A stretch of 64,000 nucleotides of DNA from Muriicola jejuensis (lineage in GTDB: Bacteria; Bacteroidota; Bacteroidia; Flavobacteriales; Flavobacteriaceae): the NCBI RefSeq assembly GCF_010671595.1, contig NZ_JAABOP010000001.1, positions 1,612,001 through 1,676,000 of the forward strand, in the 5' to 3' direction. Positions 60,113 to 64,000 of this stretch are shown here, piece after piece (position 1 is the stretch's first letter; each line of letters begins with the position of its first letter). The notes beneath the pieces were generated by a model that was not told the origin of the DNA, did not search any database, and saw only the letters and a list, made by a program, of their open reading frames with translations. A program made the position numbers and the translations under genes.

Positions 60113-63100
60113 AGTACTTTCTCCTTGTTAGTCGTTAAAAATATGGGATGATCATCGTTGATGCCGATCACAAAATGGTCTGTACCGTTGATCTTTATTT
60201 TTACAATGCACCTGGCGGGGCCGGAAATGTCGATTTCCGGGGTAGGTTGCCATCGGAAGTTCCCTCTTTGATCATTTAGCAAAATTAAACCATGTGATGC
60301 GTCCATCCTACCCAATTGGGTGCTAATTTCATAGGTATTTCCAACGAGCAGCAGGTCTTTGAATCCATCCCCATTCAGGTCGTAGATAAGGATATCGTGG
60401 GTACTGCTCGCCTGAGCCAGGACCGGTAATTCCTTCCTGCTGAACCTGCCCTTACCGTCATTGGAGAAATACAGGGTCCCTAACTCATAGAGCTGTTTTT
60501 TCTGAGCTTTCGACAGGGCATTAGCCGGGAACAGGTCGTTGAGACCTGCCTTGGCAAAAGATGTATAGGAAAGGAATTTCTTGTTGAGATTGGGAAGTTG
60601 CTTAACTAATTCGTCCTTGGAAGCGAATGGGGTCTCTTCCTTTCCTTCGAAATAGGTGACCACGGGGTCTATGGTCCCGTTGTCGTCAAAATCCATCCTG
60701 TATAGGGTTATAGGTTTTGAAAGCGAAGCTTTGAGACGGGTATTAAGCCCCCAGTTTCCAGCAACAATATCCAGATCCCCATCTCCGTCGAAGTCGGCAG
60801 TTCTTACCGTATTCCACCATCCATGGGTTTTCTCCAGCCCAGTATTTTCCAGCTTTCGGAGGGTTCCCTTCTGGTTAATCAGGACGGTCAGGGGTTCCCA
60901 GTAACCTGCGGTGATCAGGTCCTCTTCCCCGTCCCGGTCCACATCGGCCCAGACAAAATCCTTTACACTGCCCAGGGAGGTAAAGGAGGCGAAACGCTCA
61001 TCCCGGGCATGGGTAAACCTACCTTTGCCGTCATTCAGGAAAACAAACTGGGTGGAGGTGGACCCGAATTGCAGGGGCATCTGGTCTGAGGCGATCAGGA
61101 CATCCAGGTCTCCGTCACCATCGATATCATGGGCGCCTGCCTTGGAGGCGTGCATCCAGATCCCTTTGAATTGATCCGGATCTTTCTTCAACTCTCCCTG
61201 ATGATTGATATACAGGCGAGGTTGAAGCCTTATTCCACCGGGAAATTCATTTCCCCCGCTCACCACCAGGAGGTCTTCCCAACCATCTCCATTGGCATCG
61301 AAAAAGACCTGTGAGACATCTTCACTCAGGGCATCAACCTCGAATAGTTCCCTTTGGGTTTCGACAAAGCTTCCCGTCTCCGTCTGGAGGAAGAGTTGGG
61401 ATGGCTGGGCTTTGGCTCCGGAGACAAAGAGATCCTCCCTTCCGTCCTTGTTAATATCCACAACTGAAATAGCCGGACCCTCATTGGTGTTTGCAAAGGG
61501 TACTAGCGGATCCCGTTCAAACTCCAGGGTAGCCGGCTCCCGGTGACGATAACCCAGGGTGAGTTCCGCTTCACTCAACGCAATAGCGGGCATTGGGGAA
61601 GTCAGGCTCGGAATAGGAGTGATGGCTCCCGACGCATACAGGGTCAGGGTGGTGTCTGCAGGCAGGTTCTTTAACACTTGTGTTTTTCCGCCCGGCCATC
61701 GGATGCGCAAGGAATCGATCTTCGTGTTTTTCCCCAGACCAAAGTGGAGGGTAGGGGTGATAGCCGAAAGGAACCCTCTGGTTGGGTAGTTTTCCCGGGT
61801 CTGTATCTCACCCATGATATAAAGATCGGCTACGGCCCCTATTCCGAAGGGATTCTTTCCCTCGCCTTTTAGGTCGAGTTTAAGGAAGTGATGATCATTA
61901 TTTTTTACACCTTTGTTCTCCAGGACAAAGGCCGTTTCATCCACGTTGTTGACCACCAAATCCAGATCCCCATCATTGTCAAGATCGGCATAAGCTGCTC
62001 CGTTGCTGTAGGACGGGCGTTTTTCGAACCAGGAATTGGTAACGTCTTCAAAGGAGAGGTCGCCCTCGTTTTTAAGGAAGTAATTGGCAGCTTTTATCTG
62101 GGGGATCTCTTCAATAAAACTCATATCCTCGGCAGACATCCCTTGTTCCAATCTTTTTTGAATGGACTCATTGGCTATAAAACTGATAAAATCCATGTCA
62201 TTAGTAGCTCTTTTGATCCCGTTGGTGATATAGAGGTCCTTGTAGGAATCATTGTCGAAGTCGGCCAGCAAAACACTCCATGACCATTCGGTAGCAGCGA
62301 TTCCGGAGAGTTGTCCGATCTCACTAAACGTTTCGTTCCCGAGGTTTACGTGCAGGGTGTTTTGCATGTACTGGGGGGAGTACCCGTTCTTCAGATAGTA
62401 CTGGTAGGTCGGGTAAGGAAACTCCAGGCCTGAGGTCTTGTAGGTCTCCAGATCTTCCGGAAGCATGTCGAGAGAGACGATGTCGGTGAGCCCGTCATTG
62501 TTGATATCGGCGATATCGTTTCCCATGGAATAGTGACTGGTGTGTCCCAAAGACCGGTCGTCTGAGGTGATGAGTTCCTTGAAAGTCCCGTCCCCCTGAT
62601 TGATGTATACATAGTCGTTCTCAAAAAAATCGTTTCCTATGTACAGGTCCGGATATCCGTCCCTGTTTAGATCGCTCACTGTGATCCCCAGGCCGTACCC
62701 GATTCTCCCCTGGAAGATCCCGGCCTCTTCCGAAATGTTTGTATACTTCCCATCGTCATTGCGGAAGAGTTTGTCCCCGGAAGCAGGGTCGGGTTGCTGG
62801 CGTTGTGACCCTTTGCCATAAGTGAGGTTTGGATGGACGGAATGGTTTAGAAGAAACAGATCGAGATCTCCGTCCAGATCAAAGTCAAAAAATGAGGCCT
62901 GGGTGGAGAAACCCCTGAAATCCAGGTCATAGGATGCCGCGTCCTCTTGAAAGACAGGTATCCCCTCTTCATTTATACCCTGGTTGACGAAAAGGAGGTT
63001 CTTTCCCCGGATAGAGCGGTAATTTCCCACCTTGCAGACATAGATGTCCAGCCTGCCGTCGTGATTGATGTCTAGGTGGGTCACCCCGGTAGTCCAGTTT

Positions 63101-63423
63101 CCTGTATTCGCGATCCCCGCCTCGGCTGTAATATTCTTAAACCTGAGGTTTCCGAGGTTGAGGTAGAGTTGGTCTTCCGCCTGGTTGGCGGTAAAGTAGA
63201 GGTCAACGAGTCCGTCGTTGTTGAAATCTGCGGCAGCAACGCCTGCCCCGTTATAGAAATAGAGGTAATTCAGGATATTGAGTTCCGGGGATTCGGAAAG
63301 TGTATTCCGGAAGTCGACCCCGGTCCTGGATGCCTCCAGGGAAACGAATTGCCTGGGAGGGGTTTTGTCGCATCCGTAAGCCAGCAGACTCAGTCCAAAA
63401 ATGTACCCGTAGATCTTTCTCAT
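60109..63423 (-). CDS. VCBS/FG-GAP-repeat and ASPIC-domain lipoprotein (first in operon)
   Basis: This 1104-aa lipoprotein (lipobox AYGC, Cys18) begins the operon. It has the same order: YNGAGVAAADFNNDGLVDLY at the start, VCBS repeats with Ca-binding loops, an ASPIC-type domain (about 520-600, NPFGIGAVADLYIMG and IDSLRIRWPGGKT), a second VCBS block and a C-terminal FFL-like tail. The three paralogues have diverged beyond near-identity but align along their full length by motif order. No promoter -7 consensus is visible upstream. Confidence 0.88.
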   Translation of the reverse strand: MRKIYGYIFGLSLLAYGCDKTPPRQFVSLEASRTGVDFRNTLSESPELNILNYLYFYNGAGVAAADFNNDGLVDLYFTANQAEDQLYLNLGNLRFKNITAEAGIANTGNWTTGVTHLDINHDGRLDIYVCKVGNYRSIRGKNLLFVNQGINEEGIPVFQEDAASYDLDFRGFSTQASFFDFDLDGDLDLFLLNHSVHPNLTYGKGSQRQQPDPASGDKLFRNDDGKYTNISEEAGIFQGRIGYGLGITVSDLNRDGYPDLYIGNDFFENDYVYINQGDGTFKELITSDDRSLGHTSHYSMGNDIADINNDGLTDIVSLDMLPEDLETYKTSGLEFPYPTYQYYLKNGYSPQYMQNTLHVNLGNETFSEIGQLSGIAATEWSWSVLLADFDNDSYKDLYITNGIKRATNDMDFISFIANESIQKRLEQGMSAEDMSFIEEIPQIKAANYFLKNEGDLSFEDVTNSWFEKRPSYSNGAAYADLDNDGDLDLVVNNVDETAFVLENKGVKNNDHHFLKLDLKGEGKNPFGIGAVADLYIMGEIQTRENYPTRGFLSAITPTLHFGLGKNTKIDSLRIRWPGGKTQVLKNLPADTTLTLYASGAITPIPSLTSPMPAIALSEAELTLGYRHREPATLEFERDPLVPFANTNEGPAISVVDINKDGREDLFVSGAKAQPSQLFLQTETGSFVETQRELFEVDALSEDVSQVFFDANGDGWEDLLVVSGGNEFPGGIRLQPRLYINHQGELKKDPDQFKGIWMHASKAGAHDIDGDGDLDVLIASDQMPLQFGSTSTQFVFLNDGKGRFTHARDERFASFTSLGSVKDFVWADVDRDGEEDLITAGYWEPLTVLINQKGTLRKLENTGLEKTHGWWNTVRTADFDGDGDLDIVAGNWGLNTRLKASLSKPITLYRMDFDDNGTIDPVVTYFEGKEETPFASKDELVKQLPNLNKKFLSYTSFAKAGLNDLFPANALSKAQKKQLYELGTLYFSNDGKGRFSRKELPVLAQASSTHDILIYDLNGDGFKDLLLVGNTYEISTQLGRMDASHGLILLNDQRGNFRWQPTPEIDISGPARCIVKIKINGTDHFVIGINDDHPIFLTTNKEKVL

Positions 63424-63606
63424 TATTCACCTGAAAACGGGCCTCAAGATACTCATTCCCTGAGGAAGATGGAAGGCAGGCCCGTCTACATTTGGCCTGG
63501 GGAAGCGTTAAAAAGGTTATGGAAAAATTAATAATATTTAATTGCTGGATAATTTTATAAATAATCCGATATATTTAAAGGATCAAACGAACAAACTAAC
63601 CAGGTT

Positions 63607-64000
63607 ATGATAGGTATACTATCCTTCGTCGGCTTCACCTCTTTGGTGGCCATCATTTCTTATTTTGCAACACGGACTACAGATGAAACCTCCTCGGATG
63701 GATACTTCCTCGGGGGAAGAAGCCTTACGGCAGGGGTCATAGCGGGTTCTCTTTTGTTGACCAACCTTTCCACGGAGCAGATCGTCGGCCTGAATGGGAG
63801 TGCCTATAAGGACGGACTTTCGGTTATGGCCTGGGAAACTTTGGCGGCTATTGCCATAGTTGTTACCGCCATCTTCTTGTTACCGCGTTACCTGAAAGGA
63901 GGTCTTACCACGGTGCCCCAGTTCCTGGCCAAAAGGTTTGATGTTTCTACGAAGACCATCACCTCCGCTCTGTTTCTTACGGGATATGTAGTGGTACTGT
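63607..64000 (+). CDS. Sodium:solute symporter (3' truncated)
   Basis: The first 131 residues of an SLC5/SSS-family symporter run into the window edge. The start MIGILSFVGFTSLVAIISYF is the first helix, and GYFLGGRSLTAG with NLSTEQIVGLNG (about residue 55) is the conserved sodium-binding region of vSGLT-like sugar carriers. It is divergent from the VCBS operon across 183 bp. The substrate is probably a sugar or organic acid. It may belong functionally with the VCBS-haloperoxidase operon, but this is inferred from position. Confidence 0.88.
   Translation, partial: MIGILSFVGFTSLVAIISYFATRTTDETSSDGYFLGGRSLTAGVIAGSLLLTNLSTEQIVGLNGSAYKDGLSVMAWETLAAIAIVVTAIFLLPRYLKGGLTTVPQFLAKRFDVSTKTITSALFLTGYVVVL

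Noticed and set aside
58733-60151. 472-codon open frame on the plus strand opposite a VCBS gene
   Set aside because: It is the antisense of the periodic Asp-Gly-Asp repeats, whose codons leave the complement free of stops; composition is Val/Ile/Asp-repetitive and it runs opposite an intact gene.
63477-63499. CAGGCC/GGCCTG repeat in the gap before the symporter as a terminator or operator
   Set aside because: Six-bp arms with an 11-nt loop, no T-run and no matching copy elsewhere; may be chance.
1-64000. tRNA, rRNA, CRISPR array, insertion sequence or prophage
   Set aside because: The intergenic gaps are short and show no cloverleaf, repeat-spacer pattern, transposase motif or phage gene.

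Overview
The window is about 50% G+C and comes from a member of the Bacteroidota, almost certainly a (marine) Flavobacteriaceae. The signs are promoters of the TTG-N17-23-TAnnTTTG type, type IX secretion (T9SS) sorting domains, DUF4271 and DUF4296 proteins, many lipoproteins, Gfo/Idh oxidoreductases with twin-arginine signals, and giant VCBS/FG-GAP surface lipoproteins. It is chromosomal and almost fully coding. I see no rRNA, tRNA, insertion sequence, prophage or CRISPR array.

Layout. 1-25 kb is mostly housekeeping: a truncated Zn-peptidase; an Lrp regulator with a saccharopine dehydrogenase-like enzyme; PEP carboxykinase; hemD with DUF4271 and a GT39-type glycosyltransferase; polyprenol-phosphate mannosyltransferase with a dihydroorotase-like enzyme; tyrS; two tiny T9SS-domain proteins; a PhoB/PhoR-like two-component pair; trmB-lysE-alkyltransferase-like; Mrp/ApbC and NifU-like Fe-S genes; an ABC exporter; a penicillin-acylase lipoprotein.

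25-43 kb is the most striking part. One long minus-strand operon runs korA-korB-nuoABCDHIJKLMN and ends with a 118-aa protein of unknown function. Complex I lacks the NADH-oxidising module (nuoE, F, G), while a two-subunit 2-oxoacid:ferredoxin oxidoreductase heads the operon. A low-potential 2[4Fe-4S] ferredoxin is transcribed divergently, followed by a single-chain pyruvate:ferredoxin oxidoreductase. The layout suggests that ferredoxin reduced by 2-oxoglutarate and pyruvate oxidation feeds complex I directly. The promoters of korA, the ferredoxin, nifJ, a DoxX-Gfo/Idh pair and a tonB gene each carry a Crp/Fnr-like palindrome (TGAY-N4-RTCA). Its centre lies exactly 29.5 bp from the TA of the -7 element in all five cases, which looks like one class-II-activated regulon.

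43-51 kb carries a D-amino-acid type cluster (D-threonine aldolase-like enzyme, RidA, GntP permease, divergent class V aminotransferase fold), then DoxX-Gfo/Idh, TonB and a metallophosphoesterase. 51-63.4 kb is a five-gene minus-strand operon: three tandem ~1,100-aa VCBS/ASPIC lipoproteins, a vanadium-dependent haloperoxidase lipoprotein and a membrane-anchored GyrI-like protein. The window ends inside a divergent sodium:solute symporter gene.
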